From: Hirsutella rhossiliensis
Taxonomy: Eukaryota > Ascomycota > Sordariomycetes > Hypocreales > Ophiocordycipitaceae
Length of the DNA: 64,000 bases
NCBI RefSeq assembly: GCF_020360975.1
Contig: NW_025408671.1
Coordinates: 5,518,001-5,582,000, forward strand
Direction of reading: 5' to 3'
Part shown: positions 10,337 through 20,465 of the stretch, one piece after another
Layout of the letters: each line of letters opens with the position of its first letter
Numbering within the stretch: position 1 is the first letter of the stretch
Translations under genes and position numbers: made by a program
The notes under the pieces: generated by a model
The model's database searches: none
Told to the model about the DNA's origin: nothing
What the model saw: the letters and a program-made list of their open reading frames with translations, nothing else

Positions 10337-11214
10337 ATGATACACAACGTTGACCAGACGGTGCCATTTCAGAAGACTCTCGAAGCCTTGGTGGTCTTTT
10401 ATCATCACTCATTATATGCGCAATGGCGTCCAGTCGCCCTCTTCCGTTTGTCCTGCAGCATTTCCCTTGCTTTTAGTATATACGACCTCATCGCCTGTTC
10501 TTCGACTTCACTAAGTGTGACGATGACAACAACATGGACAGTGTCGATATACTAGCGATTGCGACACACATGATTCCGGCAGTTTTCTATAGAAGTTACA
10601 GAAACTCCAAAGGCTCCAGTCACGCCGACCTTTCGTCCCTTAGAGCCACATGAAGTTACCGGCCGGAGAGATACCCTATACTAGGCGCATTTCTATTACG
10701 AGTGGTGCGCATCCAGGGTCACCATCAATGCAATTCTGTTAGTTCGGCATTTATATTAACTTGCGTTATTATAAACGACCTTATTCGCCTCACGGATTCG
10801 AATCTAGTCGCGATGAATCAAGTACGTTGCTATTTGCACATACGCAAATCTTTATCTCGATACGAGGTCCTTTTCCACCCTCCTAAGTTTCACGACAGCG
10901 CAAATATAAGGAACAATAATTCCGCATATATGGCAGTCTAATTAGAGTATATAGCCGTCGTGTACAAGCCCCTATGCTTCAGACATTAAGGAAGGAAAAG
11001 TGGTCAAAGTAGTCAAAGCGCCTCACATACACGAGCCCCTAACACTAGATCATTTCAATCACGAGTCTCTTTTGCTCCCAGATCCATTGCTGCCTCGCAT
11101 TATCGCCTTGATAGGCAGGCCGTAGGACCTCTGGTTCTAACGGTTCCCCTTCGATTTCGAGGCCCGATCGAGATGGCTCATGGCTTACATCCGATGAGCC
11201 TCAGGACTGAGCTA
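10337..11214. other. Convergent intergenic spacer, no gene seen
   Basis: A/T-rich 3' flanking DNA between the PEBP gene and the DUF7730-like gene. No family-like frame. Confidence 0.45.
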
Positions 11215-11424
11215 CTAATAACACTGAAGCCGGAAATACTCCTCTCCCTGGTCATATAGGTAGAGCTCCGAATAAAAAAATCGGTATGATTTATGAGTAC
11301 CAAGCTGATAGTTTTCGTTCTCCCCATCCTCGTCTTCCTCGTCGTCTTCCCCCACGTCTTCCTCATCCGTCTCCCAGTCATCTTCGTCTCCGTCAATCAC
11401 TAATGCTTCGGGCCACTCCTCCCC
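11215..11424 (-). other. In-frame acidic extension behind the stop of the DUF7730-like gene
   Basis: After the TAA at 11427-11425 the same reading frame stays open for 69 more codons. It encodes GEEWPEALVIDGDEDDWETD, then a run of Asp/Glu, and ends YFRLQCY before the next stop. The composition fits a protein tail rather than random 3' UTR. It may be the original C-terminus cut off by a nonsense change, or a readthrough product. Confidence 0.45.
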
Positions 11425-12435
11425 TTACGATGTGTGCACCGGCGGTTCCGGAGTCCCAACGTATATACTCGGATTCCTATATGACATTCTGGTCGCCTCC
11501 GGCAGATGCAACTTCAACCGACTCGTGTCGGAGTAGCCACGCCGAGCAGTCTTCCTTGCCCTCTCGCCGATACTCCCGCCCTGTCGCTCAAGCACAATCT
11601 CGGGCCGGAACGACACAGTCACGACGTAGTAGTCAATCCGGCCCGGCTCCGTCTCGTCTCGAACCCACCTCTCTTCGAGCCAGGTACTGGTGCCGGACCA
11701 TCGGCTCACCTGCGCGGCACCCTTGGTGGCATCGGCGTAGAGCACCACGCCGTCCCGTCTCTTGAAGCACCATCGCTCGGCCATCTGCTTGGCGATGTCG
11801 TCGACCTGCTGCTTCTTCCGCTCCAGGGACTCGAGCTCGACGTGTACCTCGCGAACAGAGCTAGACATGGCGTCGCAGAAGCCCTCAATCCAGCTTCCCT
11901 CGAAATACAGGGGATCATCCGTTTCCCAGTACCACCAGTCGGCATGCCGGATGGTCAAGGTTACCGTGCGAGGATGCAAGAACGGAGTCGCCAGCAGGGT
12001 CGCCACCTTTCCCTCTTCCAGCATGTACATCTGTGCGAAGATGCGCAGGCTGCCAATCTCGGTCTCGCCCTGCAGCTCGGCGATGTGCGCGAGACGCTGG
12101 CGCAGCTGGAGGCTCTCGGAACCAGGCGGTGCTCTGGCGGCGTCCGTCACCCAGTGCATCTGTTCTCTCAGGGCGAAAGGCATGTGCCAACACTCTGTAT
12201 AGACGGCTCGACAAGTGCGGAGGAGCTCCGTGTCGGTCTTGCGCGGTGCAAAGTAAGAGGGCCGCGTGTAGCACGTCTCGGTGGCGTACTGGTGGTCCGG
12301 GTCCGGATCCGGATAGTCGGACAGGGCGAGGGCAAAGATCTGGCTGCGCACTTCGCCGGGCAGCTTGCCAAATAGCGGCGACTGATGCTGCGCTGCGGCA
12401 TTGCCGGAGAGGAGTTGACGGTGAGCGTCGTTCAT
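11425..12435 (-). CDS. DUF7730-like / F-box-like fungal protein
   Basis: A single 336-codon frame. The N-terminal block LFGKLPGEVRSQIFALALSD is followed by LLRTCRAVYTECWHMPF. This is the LPxEIRxxIY...CRxxYxE pattern of the large fungal DUF7730 group, whose start resembles an F-box. No biochemical role is established. The middle (about residues 120-240) is a mixed alpha/beta region with TVTLTIRHADWWYWE. The C-terminal third has no motif I recognise. The start at 12435 is the first ATG and is followed at once by the conserved block. The stop may be premature (see 11215-11424). Confidence 0.7.
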   Translation of the reverse strand: MNDAHRQLLSGNAAAQHQSPLFGKLPGEVRSQIFALALSDYPDPDPDHQYATETCYTRPSYFAPRKTDTELLRTCRAVYTECWHMPFALREQMHWVTDAARAPPGSESLQLRQRLAHIAELQGETEIGSLRIFAQMYMLEEGKVATLLATPFLHPRTVTLTIRHADWWYWETDDPLYFEGSWIEGFCDAMSSSVREVHVELESLERKKQQVDDIAKQMAERWCFKRRDGVVLYADATKGAAQVSRWSGTSTWLEERWVRDETEPGRIDYYVVTVSFRPEIVLERQGGSIGERARKTARRGYSDTSRLKLHLPEATRMSYRNPSIYVGTPEPPVHTS

Positions 12436-12601
12436 TTTGTCGACTGTCGGTTGCGCATCAAGTCAATGGCGAAAAGGGCATGCGATGCGGGGATTCTTAC
12501 AGGCACTAACTTCCTGAGTCTGACAGGCGGCCGTTGCTAATCTCTAGGCTGCAGACTCGACAAGCATTCATTGGTTCCGCTCCATGCCTCATGAAATGCC
12601 G
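12436..12601. other. Short spacer
   Basis: Promoter side of the DUF7730-like gene. No feature recognised. Confidence 0.4.
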
Positions 12602-12880
12602 CTAGGCAGCGACCCCATCCTCATCTGGCAACCCGGAGATGCTCAGGGACTCGTTTGACACCTCGACATTATCCTCGTCGGAGCGGGGCAGCAGACCCCT
12701 CGGCGAACCGGGGACGCTGAGTACTTTGCATTGGAGGTTGGGATGGCCGGATAGGGAGGGGAAGGAGATGTCGTAAAAGACATAATAGTTCCTGGTCGAC
12801 CATAAGTTAGTTCCCGTGTTGACAGAGCCATTAAACCCCGTCAGCATATTCGAGTATTTCAACCCGGTACTCATAGGCAT
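12602..12880 (-). CDS. Possible small hypothetical protein or exon
   Basis: A 92-codon frame with fungal-like codon use: RNYYVFYDISFPSLSGHPN, then an acidic Ser-rich C-terminus. It could be the last exon of a gene, since a GGTGAGTCGTG donor-like site lies just upstream on the same strand. No family is recognised and no clear first exon was found. It may be a gene remnant. Confidence 0.25.
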   Translation of the reverse strand: MPMSTGLKYSNMLTGFNGSVNTGTNLWSTRNYYVFYDISFPSLSGHPNLQCKVLSVPGSPRGLLPRSDEDNVEVSNESLSISGLPDEDGVAA

Positions 12881-13118
12881 TTCCCCATGGTAATAGGAAC
12901 GGCAGGAGCACGACTCACCGACACACCCAGCACTGGGCCGTTACGCCTTTAAGCGGCAAGAGCACCCATGCCCGCCGAAAGAATAGAACCCAGACCCCAT
13001 GTTCCTCCACGCCGACCAACAACTCGATCAATCGGTTTTTACTTGATAAAGAAGACGATATAGAGACAAGCTACTATAAAAAAACAAAAATAAATAATCC
13101 TATGCCGAATTATTTTAC

Positions 13119-13205
13119 TGCCCCCACGCCGGATCGAACGGCGGACCTTGTCATGACGCTGTGAAACGGTACGAGTGACACGCTCTACCACTGAGCTATA
13201 AGGGC
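13119..13205 (-). tRNA. tRNA-Thr(CGU) with a 15-nt intron
   Basis: Read on the minus strand, acceptor GCCCTTA pairs with TGGGGGC using two G-U pairs. The D arm is GCTCAGTGGTAGAGC and the T arm is CGCCG-TTCGATC-CGGCG; the discriminator is A. The anticodon stem TGTCA/TGACA is perfect. The loop reads CTCGTA before a 15-nt insert (CCGTTTCACAGCGTC) and closes with A, so the anticodon is CGU (Thr). Removing the insert leaves a 72-nt tRNA. Confidence 0.85.
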
Positions 13206-13404
13206 GTCGGACTAATCCGATTATGATAGGGGAGGTGCAAGATAAGTATATGATGAGTTTGCAACTACCAGGCTTCCCTTGGATCGAAACAGCGTCCCGG
13301 CTAACTTAGACCCTGCCCGCGAGATGCAACAGTCCTAGTCCATGACTGAACATCTGCCGAGTCCTGACGCTGTTACATAAAAGGTCCCGATTTCTAATCA
13401 TGCC
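13206..13404. other. Short spacer between tRNA-Thr and the Mutator-like element
   Basis: Nothing recognised apart from the target duplication that starts at 13405. Confidence 0.4.
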
Positions 13405-13413
13405 CTTCTCCAG

Positions 13414-13491
13414 GGGAGCCAATAGAGGCGCGGGGGTCCGCGCCTTTAAAGTCGGCGCGGACGTCCGCGCCTGTTTTGTAAGCCCAGCCGG
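13414..13491 (+). repeat. Left terminal inverted repeat of the MULE
   Basis: About 78 bp, rich in GC palindromes (GGCGCGGACGTCCGCGCC). It matches the reverse complement of 16324-16401 at 75 of 78 positions. A target duplication copy lies at 13405-13413. Confidence 0.93.
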
Positions 13492-13645
13492 AAGATAGTC
13501 GGGCCCGCCTCCGGCCCCGACCTGTCCTCTCCTTTCTCTCGCCCTCCGTACTGTGGCAAGCATATCACGACCATATCCACGGAGGGTCAGCGCGCCGCCA
13601 TTGCGGCCCAATTTATCCGCCGCCCCTTACGCAGAGTAGGCCAAT

Positions 13646-16183
13646 ATGGAGCTTACTGAATTCCCTGACGATTGCCTTCCTCCTGAGGGTCAATTCGACT
13701 CGCGAGAGTCCCTTCTTGTCTCAATTAATGCGTGGGCAGCTCCAAGAGGCTATGCCTTCACCACAGGCAAGTCCACGAGAGACCCGCGGTCCGGAAGACG
13801 CACAGTCACATTTGCCTGTGATCGTGGAGGTAGACCAGGGGCTCATACAAGCAAGGACCAGAAGCCAGCTGAACGGCAACGGTCTACAAGCTCCCGTATC
13901 ACTGGATGCCAGTTTTCCATCAATGCGAAAGAGAGCCTTGATAAGTCGTACTGGTATATCAGGCATCGCCCAGGCGAGGAGAAGTCGGTCCACAACCATG
14001 AGCCCAGTCTGCACATTACAGCACATCCAGCTCATCGTGCCCTCTCCTCAACTGACCAGTCAGCTATTGGGAACCTCGCAAGCGCCGGCATAGCACCAAA
14101 GGATATCCGGACATATATGCGCCAGAGCTCTCAGACTGCTCAAGGAGCGACACAGCAAGACATATATAACTGTATCGCACAGCGCAGACGAGAGCTTCTT
14201 GCTGGGCAGAGCACAATGCATGCCCTTGCCAATGAGCTTGACAACGAGGGGTTCCAAACCCGCATACAGCTTGACCATGACGGCCGAGTCACAGCGGTCT
14301 TATTCGCACACCCGGCGTCACTAGAATACCTCAACGCATACCCAGAATTACTACTTCTAGACTGCACATACAAGACGAACAAATATAAGATGCCACTGCT
14401 CGATATGATCGGCGTTGATGCCTGCCAACGGTCATTCTGTATTGCCTTTGCCTTTCTCAGTGGTGAAGATGAAGATGACTACATCTGGGCACTGGACCAA
14501 CTCCAATCGATATACGAGTTATATGACATTCGCCAGCCATCCGTTATCCTTACAGATCGTTGCCTTGCCTGCATGAACGCAATTTCCCGGTGCTTTCCTG
14601 CGTCAAGGTCTCTGCTCTGCATCTGGCATGCGAACAAGGCGGTGCTTAGCTATTGCAAACCAGCATTCGACCGTGAGGATGAGAACTCTAACAGTGATGA
14701 GAAATGGGTTGAGTTCTTTGGGTATTGGCACTCAATCGTGAGCTCGAGAGATGAGGAGACATTCGATCAACAAGTTGAAGAGCTGGAGAAGCGCTTTGTA
14801 CCACGATACGTCAAGGAGGTTAGCTACATACGGGAAACCTGGTTGGACCCGTATAAGGAAAAGCTCGTCAAGGCCTGGGTTGATCAATATGCTCATTTCG
14901 GCAATGTGGCTACTTCCCGGGTGGAAGGCATCCACGCATTATTGAAGAGCCACCTTAAGAAGTCAACACTAGACCTCTTCGAAGCAACGAGGGCAATCAA
15001 GCAAGCTCTTCTCAACCAACTGGCCGAGCTACAAGCCAACCAAGCCAGGCAGCATATACGGATGCCAATTGAGCTCTCTGGAACCGTATATAGCACGGTA
15101 CGTGGCTGGGTATCACACGAAGCCTTGCGACAGGTTGCAAAGCAACACAAGCGCCTCAACGAGAAAGACATCCCTGCTTGCACAGGCAGCTTCACCAAGT
15201 CTCACGGTCTCCCTTGTGCGCACACATTACAGCCGCTCATAGAGGAAGATCTGCCACTCCGGCCACAACATTTTCATACGCATTGGCGCCTTCGACGGGA
15301 TACCAAAGAGATTGGTCAGGTCCTCATAGAGCCTCGTCGGCGATTGGACCAACTTGTCGCCACATCGAGGATAACACAGTCATCCACACAGCGCGAGCCA
15401 AGTGCATTTGAAGCCATAGAGCCAGTTCTACGGCCAAAGGCGCCACCTACATGCAGCAAATGCCACCAGAAAGGGCACATCATGACATCTCGCAATTGTC
15501 CTTTACGCTATAGCGACATACTGCAGCGGGCAGAGGCACGGGCGGCAGAGACTGCAGAGACGGCAGCAATTGCAGCGACTGCACAGACTGCACAGACTGC
15601 ACAAGCAGTAGCAATTTCAGAGACTGCACAGACTGCAGCAGTCATGGAGACAATCACGGTTGCAGTCACTACAGTCTCTACGGTGTCTACAATTGCTGCA
15701 GTCTCGACAGGAATTGCAGAAGCTACAGAGACTACGGAGAATCTACGATATGATGACCCACGAGCCATCTATCAGAGGTATGTCAGGGCAAGAGACTCTT
15801 GGTATAGAGCACAGCCTCGCGGCAATCTCAAGACCAACCAGGCATACCGAAAGGCAATGGGCTTGCCATTGCGCTACAGCAAGACTGAATATGACTGGTG
15901 CCTCGACTGGAAGCAAATGTCAAGGAGCTGCGGCTCGAGGAAATGGACCAAGGAAGAGATGATGGCATACCTTGATTGGGATAAGGCAGAAGAAGAGCGG
16001 TTAGATGCCCGGGTGGCCGAGGAAATGCAAGCGCAGCCTTTCTCACGAGAAAGAGGTACTGCAGGTATATGGGCTGACTGCGAGAGACTCGGAGGAACAG
16101 CAGGCAAACTATTCCCGCATATAAGTCGTCTGCTAGGACCGGTCTGTATAAGTGCGCCACAGTTGGAAACCACAGCAATTTAG
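13646..16183 (+). CDS. MULE transposase, intact
   Basis: 845 aa without a break. Residues 15-115 form a FAR1/WRKY-GCM1-type zinc-binding DNA-binding domain, with Cys in FACDRGG and GCQFSI and the closing pair in VHNHEP. The MULE DDE core follows: first Asp in LLLDCTYKTN, second in VILTDRCLACM and Glu in SRVEGIHALLKSH. A CCHC zinc knuckle (CSKCHQKGHIMTSRNC) lies near residue 610. Next comes a low-complexity Ala/Thr/Gln stretch (AETAETAAIAATAQTAQTAQ and more), then a conserved-looking C-terminal part with EYDWCLDWKQM. The enzyme would cut and paste the element through its inverted ends. The start at 13646 follows the left end closely and precedes the DNA-binding domain. Confidence 0.92.
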   Translation: MELTEFPDDCLPPEGQFDSRESLLVSINAWAAPRGYAFTTGKSTRDPRSGRRTVTFACDRGGRPGAHTSKDQKPAERQRSTSSRITGCQFSINAKESLDKSYWYIRHRPGEEKSVHNHEPSLHITAHPAHRALSSTDQSAIGNLASAGIAPKDIRTYMRQSSQTAQGATQQDIYNCIAQRRRELLAGQSTMHALANELDNEGFQTRIQLDHDGRVTAVLFAHPASLEYLNAYPELLLLDCTYKTNKYKMPLLDMIGVDACQRSFCIAFAFLSGEDEDDYIWALDQLQSIYELYDIRQPSVILTDRCLACMNAISRCFPASRSLLCIWHANKAVLSYCKPAFDREDENSNSDEKWVEFFGYWHSIVSSRDEETFDQQVEELEKRFVPRYVKEVSYIRETWLDPYKEKLVKAWVDQYAHFGNVATSRVEGIHALLKSHLKKSTLDLFEATRAIKQALLNQLAELQANQARQHIRMPIELSGTVYSTVRGWVSHEALRQVAKQHKRLNEKDIPACTGSFTKSHGLPCAHTLQPLIEEDLPLRPQHFHTHWRLRRDTKEIGQVLIEPRRRLDQLVATSRITQSSTQREPSAFEAIEPVLRPKAPPTCSKCHQKGHIMTSRNCPLRYSDILQRAEARAAETAETAAIAATAQTAQTAQAVAISETAQTAAVMETITVAVTTVSTVSTIAAVSTGIAEATETTENLRYDDPRAIYQRYVRARDSWYRAQPRGNLKTNQAYRKAMGLPLRYSKTEYDWCLDWKQMSRSCGSRKWTKEEMMAYLDWDKAEEERLDARVAEEMQAQPFSRERGTAGIWADCERLGGTAGKLFPHISRLLGPVCISAPQLETTAI

Positions 16184-16323
16184 ATTAAAAAAATTTGAGT
16201 CGATTGACACTCAAATTGACGCTGTGGCCGTTGAGTACTTTTGCCGATGTGCGGGAGATATGTGCAGTAAAACTGGCGCGCCAGCGCGGTCGCGGCGGGC
16301 GCTGTTCGCGGCGCCCACAATGG

Positions 16324-16401
16324 CCAGCCGGGCTTACATAACAGGCGCGGACGTCCGCGCCGACTTTAAAGGCGCGGACCCCCGCGCCTCTATTGGCTCC
16401 C
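16324..16401 (-). repeat. Right terminal inverted repeat of the MULE
   Basis: Inverted partner of 13414-13491, followed by the second target duplication copy at 16402-16410. Confidence 0.93.
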
Positions 16402-16647
16402 CTTCTCCAGGAGCGGACTGCCGCTTGATTACCAAGCCCGCCGCACCGGCCGGCACGCCCGGTTCAGTCGAGGCTCATCCATTTGGTTCGCGGGCAAGGC
16501 GCGCTGCTTTATAAAGTGCATACATATAGCCTGTGCTGTCCACCTGCCCGTATCTCGCTCCCCTCTCGGCTGACTTGGCTATATTCTTTGCGGCTTCACT
16601 GCTCCACGCCATCTCGCCTCCGACAGTTTGAAAAGCTACTCGTCACC

Positions 16648-17719
16648 ATGCCTACCAAGACTGATATTACGCTCTACACGGCACAGACGCCCAACGGCAT
16701 CAAGGCCTCTATCCTGCTCGCCGAGCTGGGGCTGGACTACAAGGTACAATCATCACAAGCCAGCGTGGTCTTCTCTCCCTCCTCTTGCTCGGATGCGAAC
16801 ATGCGCCCGCTCACCGACGACCATGTTTCCCCTTACAGCTTCACCCCATCAAGATGATGGACAACGAGCAAAAGGAGCCGTGGTTCCTCGAAATAAACCC
16901 CAACGGCCGCATCCCCGCCTTGACGGACAAGCTGCCCGACGGCCGACAGATTCGCGTTTTTGAGAGCGGTGCCATGCTCGAGTACCTCGTCGACCGCTAC
17001 GACAAGGGCCATAAGCTTTCTTACCCCCGGGACACTCCTGAGCACTGGGAGGTGACGAGCTGGGTGAGTTCGCCCCCTTTAAATCACGCCGGCGGCTGGG
17101 TGTTTGCTGATGGCTAGCCTCTATAGTTGATGTGGCAAATGTCAGGCCTCGGGGCGATGCAGGGGCAAGCGAACCACTTCAAGAGTTTGTTTCATTCCCG
17201 TGGGATGAGAAACCGTAGGCAGGGCGTGGGCTGATGCCGTCTCCAGGATACGCGCCGGAGAAGATCCAGTATGGCATCGACCGCTACGGCAATGAGACTC
17301 GCCGCCTATACCGGACAATGGAAACACACCTAGAAAAGTCGCAATCAGGCTATCTCGTCGGCGATCGCGTCACAATTGCCGACATTGCCTGTTGGGGGTG
17401 GATTGCCTCTCATAGTATGTCTTTGCCCTGTTATTCACACGCCCCTATTCCCACCCTTGCTTGTACACACACATCCTCGAGCATGCTTGCCAACACAAAA
17501 TCTATAGCTTGGGCGGGCATCAGCCTCAAAGAGTTCCCCCACATCGAAAAGTGGCTGCTCAAGCTCCTCGAGCGGCCCGGCTTCGAGAAGGGCCGCCACG
17601 TCCCCTCGCAGCACACGGCCTTTGACAACGACAAGTTAAGTGAGGAGGAGCTCGACAAGAAGGCCGAGTCGGCGCGCAACTGGGTGCAGGCAGGCATGAA
17701 AGCCGACGCAAAGAACTGA
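16648..17719 (+). CDS. Glutathione S-transferase (Ure2p-like / GstA type)
   Basis: Five exons give 252 aa: 16648-16743, 16839-17063, 17127-17184, 17247-17414 and 17508-17719. All introns are GT-AG with consistent phases. The N-terminal thioredoxin-fold domain starts ITLYTAQTPNGIKASILLAE and carries the glutathione-binding ESGAMLEYLVDRYD. The C-terminal helical domain has QMSGLGAMQGQANHF, RYAPEKIQYGIDRY and the VTIADIACWGW N-capping motif. These enzymes conjugate glutathione to electrophiles in the cytosol and often serve stress or xenobiotic defence. The MULE at 16401 leaves only about 240 bp of native upstream DNA, so expression may be altered. Confidence 0.92.
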
Positions 17720-18733
17720 GACGGGCGCTCATGTATGATGCGCGGGACGTAGTCCCGGCTACGAAATGTGATGACATATTCTCCTCGCCGTCTCCGCATC
17801 ACGCAGACCCTGGAGCCTTGATGCGCTCGTCGTCTTCCAATGATTTTCTGGCGGGAGCTCATTGTCCCCAGCGCCGAGTATCCATCCATCCAGAATCTGT
17901 GCAATCACCGTTCATACAAAAGCGAGTGTCATTCCCCGTCTCGATTTGTCTAGTCAGTAGGACGCTTCCGAAGCGGCCGGCCTCCCCTCGCCACCTCACA
18001 AACCTCCAAATCGATTTTTTTTGGCGCTAGACGAAGGGTATCTATATCACGAATGAGTCTCGGCTCCCCCGATCTCACAACCATCAATAGGCGCGAGCGC
18101 CTCCGCCAACTTCCAGTCGCCACGAGTCGGCCAAACTCCACATTGGCCAAGTCGTAGATGTTTCTCTCTAGCGCCGAGAGGGAAACAAGTAAAGACAGAA
18201 TCCGCCCTCTTGTCAGATAAAAGGAAAAGAAATCTTGGACTGGTCGCCGGCATGCGGGCTGAAAACAAGACCGGAAAGGAAAAAAGTTGAGGTACAGGGG
18301 TGTAAGTAAGAAGCTGCATTCGGGATTAACAGAACAAATGCAGATAGGAAGAGCTAACGCCTGGACCGAGGCCAGGGCCGTCTAGGAGAGATGCGCGGTT
18401 CCTGCATCACGCAAGAGATATATCCCCACGTGTTGCGTGGCATCCCGTCCCCCGTCGACCGGCCCATGTCTCAGGCTTTCTCGATGAATATGGTTCAGGT
18501 CGACAAATGGAAACCGTAGTCGAGATCGCTAGTTACAGCGGGATGAGACGAGGGGACTTCAAAAAAAGAGGTCCGGGTCAATAGAAATGGTCAATATTCG
18601 TAACGTCGTCAGGTTGCTGCGGAGAAGTCTGACCGAACTGCCGTTGCTGGCTCCTGAGACGGATGCAGGAGTGGCCGGCGCATCACGCCGATTCTCCTCA
18701 TGACCGCCAGGCAACCTGCAGGGACCCTATTCC
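17720..18733. other. Convergent intergenic spacer
   Basis: The 3' flanks of the GST gene and the TeaR-like gene. No coding-like frame or RNA gene recognised. Confidence 0.5.
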
Positions 18734-20465
18734 TCACATAACGACACAGCACCCACAGGCTCCTTTCTCTTTGCTAAAGTCGACGGGCTCAGGCACCTTT
18801 TTGACTTCCTGGGTCTGCGGCCCGGGCCCGGGTAGTGGCTGCTGCGTGATGGGTGTTCGCGGGCTCGCGATTGGGCTGGTTGGCATCTTGTCGGATATCT
18901 TGGGCATGGTGGAGTAAGATCCTTTTCGCAGGGTCGGGCTCACGGCTGCGCTCTGCTTAAGCGGCCATTCATCCGCCTGCTGCTGATCCCCCTCCTCTTG
19001 CACCTTGTTGTTATCGTCGCCGTCGCCGTCGCCGTCGCCGTTGTTGCTGCTCTCGCCTGTTTCCAGAGGCGGCAGAGTTGGCCTGAGGAGCTCCTTGTCG
19101 TTTAAAGGCCGAAATTCGGTGTCGTATGCGTCGCCAAACTTGCCCTCCTTCTCCCACTTCTCTTGCTGAAGTCGCCGCGCGACGGTAGGAAGCAGTTGCT
19201 GGTCGGGGGGCAAACGCGGGTCGGGCTTGTACGAGTTGACCATCCACGGCGGATCGCCGTCCGGCGCCCTGTTCGCCGTGGCATTTTCGCTGGTTCTGGT
19301 GGATGGCCTATTGACGGGAGAGTCCCTATTCGGCCCCGACCGCGTCTTGGGTCTCGTTGAGACGCTGCTCTTGGATGTGACGGATAGCTTGCGCGGCGCG
19401 TTCTTCTTTGGAGAGGTATCCGTGACAGACCGCCTTCCGCCAGCCCCAGTACTACTGATTTGCTCGCCAACGGACAGGCTGGCGCTGCGAGATCGGGGCT
19501 TCGCGTACGATAGCGTGTCCATCTCGGCGAGTTTTCGCGCGGCTTGAGATCCGCGCTCCAAGTAGTCGAGCGGTATCGGTGCCGGGCTGATTTTGGCGAC
19601 TGGGATGCGAGAACCGCCCTTGGCACCATTGGAGGTAAAGTAGGCGGTCGCCTCGTCCTGTGCAATCTCTTCCGGAGTCCGCAGATCCCACTGGGGGGCT
19701 GACTGGTCTTCGGACGGAGACATGGGCTCCATGGTGGCCGCCGAGTTCTTCTTGGATTGAGCGTGAGTAAAGTCAGCCGATTCGACGCCTCGAGCAAGCC
19801 GGTTTTGACTCCGGTCCCGCCGCTGTTTGCTGGGAGCCCGCGCTCTCGGGACGAAGATGCCAGCCGCCTGAAGCTCCTCATTCTCGATTTTTGCCAGCTT
19901 GTCCCTGTGTATCCACTTTGAGTCCTCGGTTTGGCCGTGCATCACATCCAGGCCCGGAGCCTGGTGTTTCGGTCGTTTGCGGTTATCGCCGGCTGGCTGC
20001 TGATTGTGCACAGGCCAGTCGGAAGGGCTTGCACGTCCCGTTCTGTGGTCGACGGTCAAGGGGGGGGACAAGACGCGCTCGCCCACAGACTTGTCCCGGC
20101 GCGCGGCCGACAGATTGTCTACCGAGTGCATTCGGCGAACAGCCGAGTCCAGGCCGTGGCTCTTGACTGGGTGAGAAGAGAGGCCGTTTTGCGACAAAAC
20201 AGGGCTCCCTTGTGCCTGGTGGAGGCGCGAGGCGGCGCGGGCCGGATCGTCGGTTGTGTTCTGCAGAAAAACGCGGTCAACGACCGATTCAAACGAGCTG
20301 CACGGGCCCATTGCAGGTTGACGTTTGCCGAGCCATGGACCGTCTACTCACCTCAAACTGGTCGTCATTGGGATAATCCCATCGCGGCGACTCTCCATGG
20401 CTACTGCTGGGAGGCGTCAGGGCGCTGGCGGTAGCAGCAGCCGCGGCCGTCGATATGGTGGTCAT
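18734..20465 (-). CDS. teaR: TeaR-like prenylated cell-end polarity protein
   Basis: Exon 1 (20465-20352) begins MTTISTAAAAATASALTPPS and ends with the conserved WDYPNDDQFE, followed by a strong GTGAGT donor. The main exon runs from about 20297 to 18734. It holds FLQNTTDD, a long disordered Ser/Pro/Lys-rich middle, the block PPWMVNSYKPDPRLPPDQQ with TVARRLQQEKWEKEGKFGDA, and a C-terminal CGCCVVM. CVVM is a CaaX box for farnesylation, with neighbouring Cys that could be palmitoylated, so a plasma-membrane location is expected. In Aspergillus nidulans TeaR is the prenylated cortical receptor for the cell-end marker TeaA. The acceptor at 20298-20299 does not restore phase with the GTGAGT donor, so the first junction is unresolved. 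The family assignment is from memory of these blocks. Confidence 0.62.

Larger units (their letters stand above)
13414..16401 (+). mobile_element. Mutator-like element (MULE), apparently complete
   Basis: A 2988-bp element bounded by GGGAGCC...GGCTCCC, with the 9-bp target duplication CTTCTCCAG at 13405-13413 and 16402-16410. Terminal inverted repeats run about 78 bp: the first 62 are identical and 75 of 78 match. A 9-bp duplication and long inverted ends are classic for Mutator superfamily elements. It contains a single intact transposase frame, so it has all visible parts of an autonomous element. Its right end lies only 246 bp from the start codon of the GST gene. Confidence 0.95.

Noticed and set aside
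11506..12375. 289-codon plus-strand frame opposite the DUF7730-like gene
   Set aside because: Shadow of the minus-strand gene, which has a recognisable conserved start.
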